Assembly (NCBI GenBank): GCA_033853925.1
Contig: JAWOLC010000164.1
Span: 1 to 22,221, forward strand
Reading direction: 5' to 3'
DNA: 22,221 nucleotides
From: JANXPZ01 sp033853925
GTDB lineage: Bacteria > Eisenbacteria > RBG-16-71-46
Of the stretch, positions 1 through 7,149 are shown one piece after another. The notes below the pieces were generated by a model. The model did not search any database. It was given only the letters and a program-made list of their open reading frames with translations, and had not been told where the DNA came from. Positions within the stretch are counted from its first letter, which is position 1. Each line of letters opens with the position of its first letter. The translations under genes were made by a program, and so were the position numbers.

Positions 1-28
1 CACGCGCCGCGCGGCGGGCGAGCGCGCG

Positions 29-829
29 ATGACCCCACGCCTGGCCGAGCCCCGGATCACCCTCCTTCGGCGTGAAGGCCTGCCCTACCTCGTGGAGAAC
101 TGGTATCTCGGCTCGCGCGCCCGCCGCTACATGATGGTGCGGCGCTTTCGCGAGGTGCTCGAGCACGCCGACCTCGCTCCCGGCCTGCGAGTGCTCGACG
201 TGGGCTGCGGCTGGGCCTACGGGACGCTGTGGGCGCGCGCCCTGGGCTGCGCCGCCTGCGGCATCGACCTGGCCCCCGACCAGCTCGCCTGGGCGCGCGC
301 CGCGCTCGGCGACGGGGCCGCGCTCGAGCTGGCCCAGGCCGACGCCCGGGCGCTGCCCTTCGCGGCCCGGAGCTTCGATCGTGTCTTCTCGGTGGAGACG
401 ATGGAGCACGTCTTCCGCCCCCATCGCCAGGCCGTCTACGCCGAGCTGGCCCGCGTGCTCAGGCCGGGCGGCCGGCTCGTGCTCTCGACGCCCAACTTCG
501 CCTCGCCGATCGAGGCCCTGAAGCGCCTGGCGGTGCGCTGGCCGACGCTCCGCCGCCGGCTGCCCTCGGCCTGTTTCGCCGAGGCGCCCGACGAGCAATC
601 GAGCTATCATCCCTACCGGTACCATCATCCGCTCCGGGCCGCCGAGCTGGCCCGCGGGCTCGAGGCGGCGGGCTTCGAGGTGCTGGGAACGAGGCGCTTC
701 CTGTGGGTGACGAAGACCATGCCCGACGGCCTGCTCGGCATCGCGCGCGTAGCCGAGGCCGCGCTCGAATCCCTGCCGCTCGTGCGACGCCTGGGGGCCA
801 CGACCCTGGTGTGGGCGACCCGGAGCTGA
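29..829 (+). CDS. Class I SAM-dependent methyltransferase
   Basis: A 266-residue protein with a complete methyltransferase core. Motif I is VLDVGCGWAYGT at residues 55-66, the acidic end of strand 2 is GID at 78-80, and FDRVFSVETMEHV at 116-128 and RVLRPGGRLVLSTPN at 142-156 match the UbiE/Methyltransf_11 pattern. It should transfer a methyl group from S-adenosylmethionine. The substrate cannot be read from the sequence. The C-terminal third has several aromatic and basic residues and could form the acceptor site. The frame at 3-32 is open and ends with a TGA that overlaps this ATG (ATGA), so it may be the second gene of an operon that begins outside the window. The next gene starts 7 bases downstream. 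Family assignment is firm; the biological role is unknown. Confidence 0.88.
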   Translation: MTPRLAEPRITLLRREGLPYLVENWYLGSRARRYMMVRRFREVLEHADLAPGLRVLDVGCGWAYGTLWARALGCAACGIDLAPDQLAWARAALGDGAALELAQADARALPFAARSFDRVFSVETMEHVFRPHRQAVYAELARVLRPGGRLVLSTPNFASPIEALKRLAVRWPTLRRRLPSACFAEAPDEQSSYHPYRYHHPLRAAELARGLEAAGFEVLGTRRFLWVTKTMPDGLLGIARVAEAALESLPLVRRLGATTLVWATRS

Positions 830-836
830 GGCGGCC

Positions 837-1532
837 GTGACCTTCCTCTGCCTCGTGCTCGCGCTGCTTTTCGCGCAGGAGTCGGTGCCCCGCTCGATCG
901 AGGGCTTCAGCAAGCCGGCCTCGCGCCCCCACACGATGGAGGAGTCCGACGTCGACTCGATCGCGGCCACGCTCGAGCGCTTCGCGCCCGTCTACGTGGC
1001 GGGGATCGAGGGCGTCCCGCTGCGACCGCCGGAGCGCGACCGGTTCCTGGAGGGCTTCCGCGCGGCGTTCGTCGAGAAGGATCTGCCCACCGAGCGGGTG
1101 GAGAAGACCGGGGCGATCGTCGCCGCGGAGCCGCTGCGGAACCGCGTGCAGCTCGTGGGCGACGAGAGCGGGGCGCAGTGGCTCGTGCGCATCCGGATCG
1201 AGTGGCTCGCGCCGGATCGGGACAGCCTGGGAGAGGCGCGGGACGCGGGCGATTCGCTGGCCGCTGCCTGGCCCGGCCTGCGCGCGCACGTGCGCGTCTC
1301 CCTGGAGTGGAACGGGAGCGAGCCACGCCGCGGCGGCACGACGGCCCCGCTCGAAGAGTGGCTGCGCCTGCCCTCCGGGCATCCCGTGGACGCGGCGTAC
1401 TTCCAGCACGCGGGGCGCCAGATCGCCCTGCTCGCCCTCGAGGCCCTTCACCGGCCGGACGGACTGCTCGACGACGACCAGCGGGTGAAGCTCGAGGACA
1501 CGCGGCGCGAGCCGCCGCCCGCCCTCCGCTGA
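837..1532 (+). CDS. Hypothetical secreted protein
   Basis: A 231-residue protein that I do not recognise. It starts at GTG 837. GAGG at 828-831, partly formed by the stop codon of the methyltransferase gene, lies five bases upstream and supports this start. The first 14 residues are strongly hydrophobic (MTFLCLVLALLFAQ) and look like a short signal peptide or anchor, although there is no basic residue before the hydrophobic run. The rest is soluble, charged and has no cysteine after residue 5. A central stretch (residues about 100-160) alternates hydrophobic and polar residues, as expected of beta strands, with tryptophans at about 111, 120 and 141. It is probably co-transcribed with the methyltransferase. 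No function is proposed. Confidence 0.7.
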   Translation: MTFLCLVLALLFAQESVPRSIEGFSKPASRPHTMEESDVDSIAATLERFAPVYVAGIEGVPLRPPERDRFLEGFRAAFVEKDLPTERVEKTGAIVAAEPLRNRVQLVGDESGAQWLVRIRIEWLAPDRDSLGEARDAGDSLAAAWPGLRAHVRVSLEWNGSEPRRGGTTAPLEEWLRLPSGHPVDAAYFQHAGRQIALLALEALHRPDGLLDDDQRVKLEDTRREPPPALR

Positions 1533-1537
1533 GCCGC

Positions 1538-1555
1538 GGGCCCGCGCGCGGGCCC
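1538..1555 (+). terminator. GC-only palindrome after the 837-1532 gene
   Basis: An 18-base perfect palindrome (GGGCCCGCGCGCGGGCCC) begins five bases after the stop codon. It could fold into a stem and end the first transcription unit. There is no T-tract, so it would not be a classical intrinsic terminator, and GC-rich DNA yields such palindromes by chance. Confidence 0.3.
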
Positions 1556-1683
1556 CGGCCGCGCCCGCCGCCGGCGCGACCCCCCCTCCGCCTTCGCCCT
1601 CGGGCGCAGCGCCCATCCGGCGAACCGCGCCGCCGTCCGGGTGGAACCGCTCCCCCGCGCTTCTCGCCCGCAGCGGCGTGCGC

Positions 1684-1689
1684 TACATT
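1684..1689 (+). promoter_or_regulatory. Possible -10 element before acyl-CoA dehydrogenase 1
   Basis: TACATT stands out in the GC-rich 222-base gap 1533-1754 and matches TATAAT at four of six positions. It lies about 65 bases before the chosen start. The -35 region is poor (TTCTCG at 1661-1666, 17-base spacing). The rest of the gap shows nothing else recognisable. Confidence 0.25.
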
Positions 1690-1754
1690 GGCGCGCGCGG
1701 GCCGCAGGGGTGATGCTTCGAGACCCACCCTCCCCGGGCACGGAGCCAGCCGAC

Positions 1755-2900
1755 ATGCTGTTCCTGAAGGAAGAGCACCTGCAGGTCCGCGAGATGGCGC
1801 GGAAGTTCGCCGACGAGGTCGTGGCGCCGCGGGCCCGCGCCCTCGACGAGAACGAGACGTTCCCCGAGGACACCGTCCGGCAGATGGGCGAGCTGGGATT
1901 CCTCGGCCTGCCCTATCCGGAGAAGTACGGCGGCGCGGGCCTGGACACGCTGGCCTATGTGATCGCCGTGGAGGAGATCTCGCGGGCCTGCGCCTCCACC
2001 GGCATCACCCTGGCCGCTCACGTCTCGCTGGGCTGCGGCCCGGTGTACGCCTACGGGACGGAGGAGCAGAAGCAGCGCTTCCTGGTGCCCATGGCGAGCG
2101 GCCGCGCCCTGGGCGCCTTCGGGCTCACCGAGCCCGACGCCGGCTCCGACGCGGCGGGCACGCGCACACGCGCCGAGAAGGTGTCGGGGGGCTGGCAGGT
2201 GAACGGCTCGAAGATCTACATCACCAACGGCAGCGTGGCGAAGTACATCACCTTCACGGCCCGCACCGGCGCGGGCCAGGGGACCAAGGGGATCGGCGCC
2301 TTCATCGTCGCCACGGACGCGCCGGGCTTCCACGTCGGCAAGCGCGAGAAGAAGATGGGGCTGCGCGGCTCGGACACCGTCGAGGTCGTCTTCGAGGACG
2401 TGCTGGTGCCCGAGGACGGTCTGCTCGGGGACCCGAGCGGCGGCTTCAAGGCGTTCATGCGCACGCTCACGGGCGGGCGCATCTCGATCGGGGCGCTGGC
2501 CCTGGGCATCGCCCAGGGCGCCTACGAGCACGCGCTCGCCTATGCGAAGGTGCGGAAGCAGTTCGGCCGGCACATCGCCGAGTTCCAGGCGATCCAGTTC
2601 ATGCTCGCGGACATGGCCGTGAAGCTCGAGGCCTCGCGGCTGCTCGTCTACCACGCGGCGGCCCTCAAGGACGCCGGCCAGGAGCACGTCAAGGAAGCGG
2701 CGATGGCCAAGCTCTTCGCCAGCGAGGCCGCCAACGGGATCACCGACAAGGCCATCCAGATCCACGGCGGCATCGGCTACTGCCGCGATCTGCCCGTGGA
2801 GCGCATGCACCGTGACGCGAAGCTCATGGAGATCGGCGAGGGGACGAGCGAGATCCAGCGGCTGGTGATCGCGCGCGAGATCCTCCGGGCGGCGCCATGA
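1755..2900 (+). CDS. Acyl-CoA dehydrogenase 1
   Basis: A 381-residue FAD enzyme that introduces a trans-2,3 double bond into acyl-CoA and passes electrons to electron-transfer flavoprotein. The N-terminal helical domain begins MLFLKEEHLQVREMARKFA. LTEPDAGSD at residues 124-132 and NGSKIYITNG at 150-159 form the FAD/substrate part of the middle domain, KMGLRGSDT follows, and the C-terminal helical domain holds QIHGGIGY and the catalytic glutamate E362 in GEGTSEIQ. In-frame starts exist at 1641 and 1713, but family N-termini begin at the chosen ATG, which has GGAG at 1742-1745. Length is normal for the short/medium-chain group. The chain-length preference cannot be read. The stop overlaps the FIST gene start (ATGA), so the two are translationally coupled, and this gene stands apart from the main beta-oxidation operon. 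Confidence 0.93.
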   Translation: MLFLKEEHLQVREMARKFADEVVAPRARALDENETFPEDTVRQMGELGFLGLPYPEKYGGAGLDTLAYVIAVEEISRACASTGITLAAHVSLGCGPVYAYGTEEQKQRFLVPMASGRALGAFGLTEPDAGSDAAGTRTRAEKVSGGWQVNGSKIYITNGSVAKYITFTARTGAGQGTKGIGAFIVATDAPGFHVGKREKKMGLRGSDTVEVVFEDVLVPEDGLLGDPSGGFKAFMRTLTGGRISIGALALGIAQGAYEHALAYAKVRKQFGRHIAEFQAIQFMLADMAVKLEASRLLVYHAAALKDAGQEHVKEAAMAKLFASEAANGITDKAIQIHGGIGYCRDLPVERMHRDAKLMEIGEGTSEIQRLVIAREILRAAP

Positions 2901-4123
2901 GCTCCGCCGCGCCGGCAGACGGCATGCGCTGGGCGGCCGCCCTCTCGCGCGCGGCCGACACCGCCACCGCCGCCGCCGAGGCGGCCGACACCCTGGCGGC
3001 GCGCCTGGGGCCGGCGCCGGTGGACCTGGCCCTGGCCTTCTGGAGCGCGCACCACGTGGCCGGAGCGGAGGAGCTGGCCGCGCGCCTGCGCGAGCGCCTC
3101 GCTCCGGGCTGCCTGGCGGGCGCGAGCGCGCACGGGGTGGTGGCGAGCACGCACGAGATCGAGAACGAGCCCGCGCTCTCGGTGATCGCGGCGCGGCTGC
3201 CGGGTGTCGCGGTCGAGCCCTGCGTCCTGCTGAACGAGGGTTGGGACGAGGTGGGCGAGGACGCCGCGGCTTTCCGGCAGCGGGCGCCCGCCATCCCCGG
3301 CGCGGAGGTGGTCTTCGTCCTGGGCGATCCCTTCAGCCTCGATCTCACGCACCTGCTCGCGGCCTGCGGCCGGCATGCCCCGGGCGTCCGGCTCGTGGGC
3401 GGCTTCGCCAGCGCTGCGCCGCGCCCGGGCTCGAACGCGCTGCTGCTCAACGACTGGCTCACGCGCGAAGGGGGCCTGGCGATCGGGCTCAAGGGCGCGC
3501 TGCGCGCCGACGTCGTGGTGTCGCAGGGCTGCCGCGCGATCGGGCCGCCGCTCACCGTGACCCGCGGCGAGGGCAACGTGATCGCCGAGCTGGACGGGGA
3601 GCCTGCGCTGCTGCGCACGGAGGAGGTGCTGCGCGAGCTGCCCGCGGACGAGCACGAGCGCCTGCGGCTCGGCCTCTACGTGGGGCTGCCCGTGCGGGAC
3701 GACGCGGCGGGGCGCGGCGACTACCTGATCCGCGCCCTGCTGGGCGCGGACCAGGAGCGCGGCACGCTGGCCGTGGGCGACCGCGTGGCCGAGGGACAGC
3801 GGCTGCGCCTGCACGTGCGCGACGCCCGGGCGGCCCGCGAGGACCTGGAGCTGCTGCTCACGCCGCAGTCGTTCGACGTGCCGGCGCGGGCGGCCCTGCT
3901 CTTCGCCTGCAACGGCCGCGGGCGCGGCCTCTACGGCGAGCCGGACGGGGACATCGGGCCCCTGCAGGCGGCGCTGGGGGGCGACGTGCCGGTGGCGGGG
4001 ATGTTCTGCGCGGGGGAGATCGGTCCCGTGGGCGCGCGCAACTTCGTCCACGGGCACGCGGCCAGCATCGCCATCCTGCGGGCCAGGCAGTCGGACGTCC
4101 GCCCTACTTCCTCAGCAGCTTGA
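2897..4123 (+). CDS. FIST-domain sensory protein (FIST_N/FIST_C)
   Basis: A 408-residue cytoplasmic protein with the FIST architecture. The N-terminal half holds a GCLAGASAHGVV segment at about residues 71-82, and LVGGFAS at about 166-172 is typical of FIST_N. The C-terminal half ends with ACNGRGRGLYGEPDGDI (cysteine at 338), a second cysteine at 371 in GMFCAGEIGPVG and FVHGHAAS, all typical of FIST_C. FIST domains are thought to bind small ligands such as amino acids and are often fused to signalling domains. This one stands alone, with no kinase, GGDEF or methyl-accepting domain. Its ATG overlaps the stop of acyl-CoA dehydrogenase 1, which ties it to acyl-CoA metabolism. Its last 20 bases overlap the end of the convergent gene on the minus strand. 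Domain call is strong; the ligand is unknown. Confidence 0.85.
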   Translation: MSSAAPADGMRWAAALSRAADTATAAAEAADTLAARLGPAPVDLALAFWSAHHVAGAEELAARLRERLAPGCLAGASAHGVVASTHEIENEPALSVIAARLPGVAVEPCVLLNEGWDEVGEDAAAFRQRAPAIPGAEVVFVLGDPFSLDLTHLLAACGRHAPGVRLVGGFASAAPRPGSNALLLNDWLTREGGLAIGLKGALRADVVVSQGCRAIGPPLTVTRGEGNVIAELDGEPALLRTEEVLRELPADEHERLRLGLYVGLPVRDDAAGRGDYLIRALLGADQERGTLAVGDRVAEGQRLRLHVRDARAAREDLELLLTPQSFDVPARAALLFACNGRGRGLYGEPDGDIGPLQAALGGDVPVAGMFCAGEIGPVGARNFVHGHAASIAILRARQSDVRPTSSAA

Positions 4124-4745
4124 AGGCGTGGTTCCAGGTGCCCGTGCGCATGGCGTAGGTGATCCAGGTCATCGCCAGCGGCTCGAGCAGGCGGGCGCTC
4201 TCGAGGCCGCCGAGGTCCACCACCGGCCAGCCGAAGTCGGCGAGGATCCCGGTCACCGTCCGCTTGGCCGCCTCGTCGTCGCCGGCGATGAACATGTCGG
4301 GCGGTCCGGCGGGGAACTGCGGACGGAACATGTGGGCGTTGCCCACGATGTTGAAGGCCTTCACCACGCGCGCGCCGGGCAGCCAGCGCTGCACCTGCTC
4401 GCCTGCCGAGTCCGAGAAGCCCAGGGCCATGCGCGGCTTGCCCCCCGTGAAGTCGAGCGGGTTCGTCACGTCCACCACCACCTTGCCCGCGAGGCGCTCG
4501 GGCCCCGCCAGCCGCAGCGCGCTCTCCGTTCCGCTCCAGCTCGTGGCCAGCAGCGCGACCTCGGCGAAGCCGGCCGTCTCGGCGAAGGTCCCGGTCGAGG
4601 CCCGCGGCCCCGCCTTGGCGAGCCAGGCGCGCAGCTTCTCGCTGCCCGGCTCGCGCGTGCCCAGCTTCACGTCGTGGCCCAGGGTGGCGAAGCCGAGGCC
4701 CAACGCCTGGCCCACCTCGCCCGAGCCGAGGATGCCGATCTTCAT
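4104..4745 (-). CDS. NADPH-dependent F420 reductase-family protein
   Basis: A 213-residue Rossmann-fold protein of the F420_oxidored (PF03807) type. The nucleotide-binding loop is GILGSGEVGQALG at residues 4-16. The second strand ends GTREP at 29-33, where a threonine/arginine pair fits binding of the NADPH 2'-phosphate. VVDVTNPLDF at about 94-103 and VVKAFNIVG at about 131-139 are family hallmarks. True family members move hydride between F420 and NADP. Many bacterial relatives lie in organisms without F420 and have unknown acceptors, so only the NADP-binding part is safe. The start has GGAGG at 4751-4755, five bases upstream of ATG. The 140-base gap to the preceding minus-strand gene holds no clear promoter. 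The stop lies inside the FIST gene. Confidence 0.82.
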   Translation of the reverse strand: MKIGILGSGEVGQALGLGFATLGHDVKLGTREPGSEKLRAWLAKAGPRASTGTFAETAGFAEVALLATSWSGTESALRLAGPERLAGKVVVDVTNPLDFTGGKPRMALGFSDSAGEQVQRWLPGARVVKAFNIVGNAHMFRPQFPAGPPDMFIAGDDEAAKRTVTGILADFGWPVVDLGGLESARLLEPLAMTWITYAMRTGTWNHAFKLLRK

Positions 4746-4885
4746 CTTGACCTCCGGGAGGAAATGACCGCGGCCGGCGCCGGGTCGGCGCGGCTCCTTC
4801 GATGCGGGGCGCCGGCTGCCGTTTCAGCCGCCCGCGGCCCGCACGAGGTCGCCGCCGGGCGCGATCCTTGGCGACGGCGGCTGCC

Positions 4886-5725
4886 TCAGACTTGCACGGC
4901 GCGGACCATCTCGCCCGTGCGGGCGTCCACCAGCCGCCCGCTGCACACGAGCACGTCGTCGCTCGCCTGCCAGCGCGCCGCCAGCGCTCGGTCCTCGGCC
5001 AGGGGCTGCCAGCGCGTCCCGTCCCCCAGCGTCACGAGGGAGCCGTCCTCCGCCACCTGGCGGATCCAGGTCGGCGCGGTGCAGTGGGCGCCCGCCGCCC
5101 CCGGCCGCGACAGCCAGGCCACCAGCGGATCCAGGAAGTCGGAGATCACCCGGGCGAGCCGCAGGGAGGTGCCCGTCGGCTGCCGGCCCTTCATCACGTC
5201 GAGAGCCAGCGAGGTCACGGCGCGGCGCAGGCCCTGAGGCGTGGACTCGAGCCGGCGGCTCTGGCGGAAGGCCAGGAAGGCCTGGCCGGTCTCGGCGTTC
5301 CAGGGCGATTCCGTGTGCGGCCCGCAGTCGTAGCCGAGCAGCTCGAGCGCCTGGCGCATGGCCTTGAGGCCCTCGACCGGCTCGGGCACCGCGGCCGCGG
5401 GCTTCGCCGGCGCCAGCGAGTCCACCGCCGCGATCGCGCACGAGAGGTCCAGCTCGGGCACGAGGAAGCGCGCCTCGGTGGTGAGCGCGCCCGCGGGCGA
5501 CCAGATCAGGACCGCGCGGCTCTGGAAGCCGCGCTGGTCGAGCCGGCACCCGGTGCCCAGGCCCAGACGCCAGCGCTCGCCCGAGGGGCGCTCGATCACC
5601 GCCATGTCCGGGCCGAAGCGGGTGACCACGACTTCTTCGACGGCCGCCCGCGCCGCCGGGGCCGCGGAGACGAGCAGGGCGAGGATCGCCCCCGCGCGGC
5701 CCGCCCAGCTACAAGGAATCGTCAC
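4886..5725 (-). CDS. Exported protein with peptidoglycan-binding-like domain
   Basis: A 279-residue protein. The chosen start is GTG at 5725 because GGGAGG lies four bases upstream; an ATG at 5761 would add 12 residues and lacks this signal. Residues 1-28 form a Sec signal peptide with likely cleavage after AARA. Residues about 119-170 resemble a PG_binding_1 repeat: AMRQALELLGYDCGP, then NAETGQAFLAFRQ. Flanking segments at 30-76 and 219-279 look related to each other, each with a strand, an acidic turn and G-x-RW (SGERW; DGTRW), and then VLI or VLV, suggesting a duplicated small beta-barrel. Cysteines at 60, 96, 134, 215 and 261 could form disulfides outside the cytoplasm. A role at the cell wall is likely but not shown. 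It precedes the F420-reductase-like gene on the same strand, 140 bases away. Confidence 0.7.
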   Translation of the reverse strand: MTIPCSWAGRAGAILALLVSAAPAARAAVEEVVVTRFGPDMAVIERPSGERWRLGLGTGCRLDQRGFQSRAVLIWSPAGALTTEARFLVPELDLSCAIAAVDSLAPAKPAAAVPEPVEGLKAMRQALELLGYDCGPHTESPWNAETGQAFLAFRQSRRLESTPQGLRRAVTSLALDVMKGRQPTGTSLRLARVISDFLDPLVAWLSRPGAAGAHCTAPTWIRQVAEDGSLVTLGDGTRWQPLAEDRALAARWQASDDVLVCSGRLVDARTGEMVRAVQV

Positions 5726-5729
5726 GTGA

Positions 5730-5735
5730 CCTCCC
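5730..5735 (-). promoter_or_regulatory. Ribosome binding site that fixes the GTG start at 5725
   Basis: Read on the minus strand the sequence is GGGAGG, TCAC, GTG. It is the only good Shine-Dalgarno match near the N-terminus and favours GTG 5725 over ATG 5761. Confidence 0.6.
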
Positions 5736-5860
5736 GCAAGAGCGCCCCCGCCGCGGCGCACCGTCTCGGGCCGTCCCGTGACGGCTACCGGCGAGGGACG
5801 CCCTTCTCGCGGCCCAGTCTACCCGGACGGCGGGCCGCAGGGGAATGAGACGATTAGCTG

Positions 5861-5889
5861 CTGACGGCATCCACAACTTTGTGTAGCAT
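5861..5889 (+). promoter_or_regulatory. Candidate promoter with operator-like palindrome for the beta-oxidation operon
   Basis: CTGACG (5861-5866, four of six matches to TTGACA) and TAGCAT (5884-5889, four of six to TATAAT) are separated by exactly 17 bases. Within the spacer, CACAACTTTGTG (5872-5883) is a palindrome with five-base arms and a two-base centre, which is the classical place for a repressor site. The region is markedly richer in A and T than its surroundings. It lies in the 227-base divergent gap 5726-5952, about 65 bases before the thiolase start. The other bases of the gap show nothing recognisable. Confidence 0.45.
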
Positions 5890-5952
5890 CGGTGGAGTTC
5901 CCGGCCGCGCAATCCCCACCCCGAGCATTCCGCCCCAGCGAAAGGCAGTTCC

Positions 5953-7149
5953 ATGAGCACGCACCCCGACGTTTTCATCGTGGGCGCCGCACGCACGCCC
6001 ATCGGCAAGTTCCTCGGGGGCCTGGCCGGCCTCAAGGCTTCCGACCTCGGCGCGGTCGCCATCCGCGAGGCCCTGCAGCGGGCGGGGGTCGGGGGCGGCG
6101 AGGTGGACGAGGTGCTCATGGGCCATGTCGTGCAGGGCGGGCAGGGGCAGGCGCCCGCGCGCCAGGCCCAGATCAAGGCCGGCATCCCCGCGACCGTCGG
6201 CGCGGTGGCGATCAACAAGGTCTGCGGCTCGGGCCTGAAGGCCGTGATGATGGGCGCGCAGGCCATCAAGGCGGGCGACGCCGCCTGCGTGGTGGCGGGC
6301 GGGCAGGAGAGCATGAGCAGCGTGCCCCACTACCTCTTCACCGGCCGCACGGGGCAGAAGCTGGGCGACGCCGTGCTCAAGGACGGCGTGGTGCTCGACG
6401 GCCTGTGGTGCTCGTTCAACAACTGCCACATGATCGACCTGGCCCAGTACACGGCCGAGAAGGCCAGCCTGGAGCGCCGGGAGCTGGACGCCTTCGCCGC
6501 CCAGAGCCAGCCGACGGCGGCGGCCGCCGCGGCGGCCTGCAAGTTCGCCAAGGAGATCGCGCCCGTCTCGATCCCGAAGCGCCAGGGCGACCCCGTCATG
6601 ATCTCCAAGGACGAGTCGATCCGGGCGGACACGACGGCCGAGGTGCTGGCGAAGCTCCCGGCGGTGACCCGCGACAAGGGCGGCATGATCACGGCTGGCA
6701 ACGCCCCGGGGCTGAACGACGGGGGCGCGGCCCTCGTGCTGGTGAGCGGCGAGCGGCTCGCCGAGCGCGGCCTCACGCCGCTCGCCCGGATCGTGGCCTA
6801 CGCGGGCGGGGCCGCCGATCCCAAGGATCTCTTCTTCGCGCCCATCGCGGCGGTGGGGAACCTGCTGCGCAAGATGGGCGTGGGGATCGGCCACTTCGAC
6901 CTCATCGAGGCCAACGAGGCCTTCGCGGCCCAGGCCCTGGCCGACGGCAAGGCGCTCGGCTGGGACTGGAGCCGGGTGAACGTGAACGGCGGGGCCATCG
7001 CCCTCGGGCACCCGATCGGCGCTTCGGGGGCGCGCATCCTGGTCACCCTCCTGCACGCGCTCGAGGATCGGGGGCTGGCGACGGGCCTGGCCACGCTCTG
7101 CCTGGGTGGTGGCGAGGCCGTGGCGCTGGCCGTGGAGAGGGTGCGATGA
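5953..7149 (+). CDS. Acetyl-CoA acetyltransferase (thiolase)
   Basis: A 398-residue thiolase that cleaves 3-ketoacyl-CoA with CoA, or condenses two acetyl-CoA. The nucleophile is C91 in NKVCGSGLKAV, NEAFAAQ is present, H353 lies in GGAIALGHPIGASGAR and the second catalytic cysteine is C383 in CLGGGEA. These match the C89/H348/C378 set of the Zoogloea biosynthetic thiolase. The start has AAGG shortly upstream (AGG at 5943-5945), seven bases from ATG. The gene is first in the operon and its stop overlaps the next start (ATGA), giving the usual thiolase/hydroxyacyl-CoA dehydrogenase pair. The family reaction is certain. Whether it acts mainly in degradation, in acetoacetyl-CoA synthesis or in both cannot be told, but the dehydrogenases downstream favour degradation. 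Confidence 0.95.
   Translation: MSTHPDVFIVGAARTPIGKFLGGLAGLKASDLGAVAIREALQRAGVGGGEVDEVLMGHVVQGGQGQAPARQAQIKAGIPATVGAVAINKVCGSGLKAVMMGAQAIKAGDAACVVAGGQESMSSVPHYLFTGRTGQKLGDAVLKDGVVLDGLWCSFNNCHMIDLAQYTAEKASLERRELDAFAAQSQPTAAAAAAACKFAKEIAPVSIPKRQGDPVMISKDESIRADTTAEVLAKLPAVTRDKGGMITAGNAPGLNDGGAALVLVSGERLAERGLTPLARIVAYAGGAADPKDLFFAPIAAVGNLLRKMGVGIGHFDLIEANEAFAAQALADGKALGWDWSRVNVNGGAIALGHPIGASGARILVTLLHALEDRGLATGLATLCLGGGEAVALAVERVR

Noticed and set aside
3..32. Tail of an upstream gene ending RAARRASAR with a TGA overlapping the first ATG
   Set aside because: Only nine codons are visible, too few to support a gene, though the ATGA overlap is typical here.
2844..2876. A 33-base near-identical stretch shared with 10890-10922
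   Set aside because: It encodes the conserved T-S-E-I-Q-R-L-V-I-A-R end of the acyl-CoA dehydrogenases with the same codon preference, so gene conversion is not needed to explain it.
4746..4885. GGCGGC/GCCGCC partial inverted repeats between the two minus-strand genes
   Set aside because: Arms are short and alternative pairings overlap; such repeats are expected by chance at this GC content.
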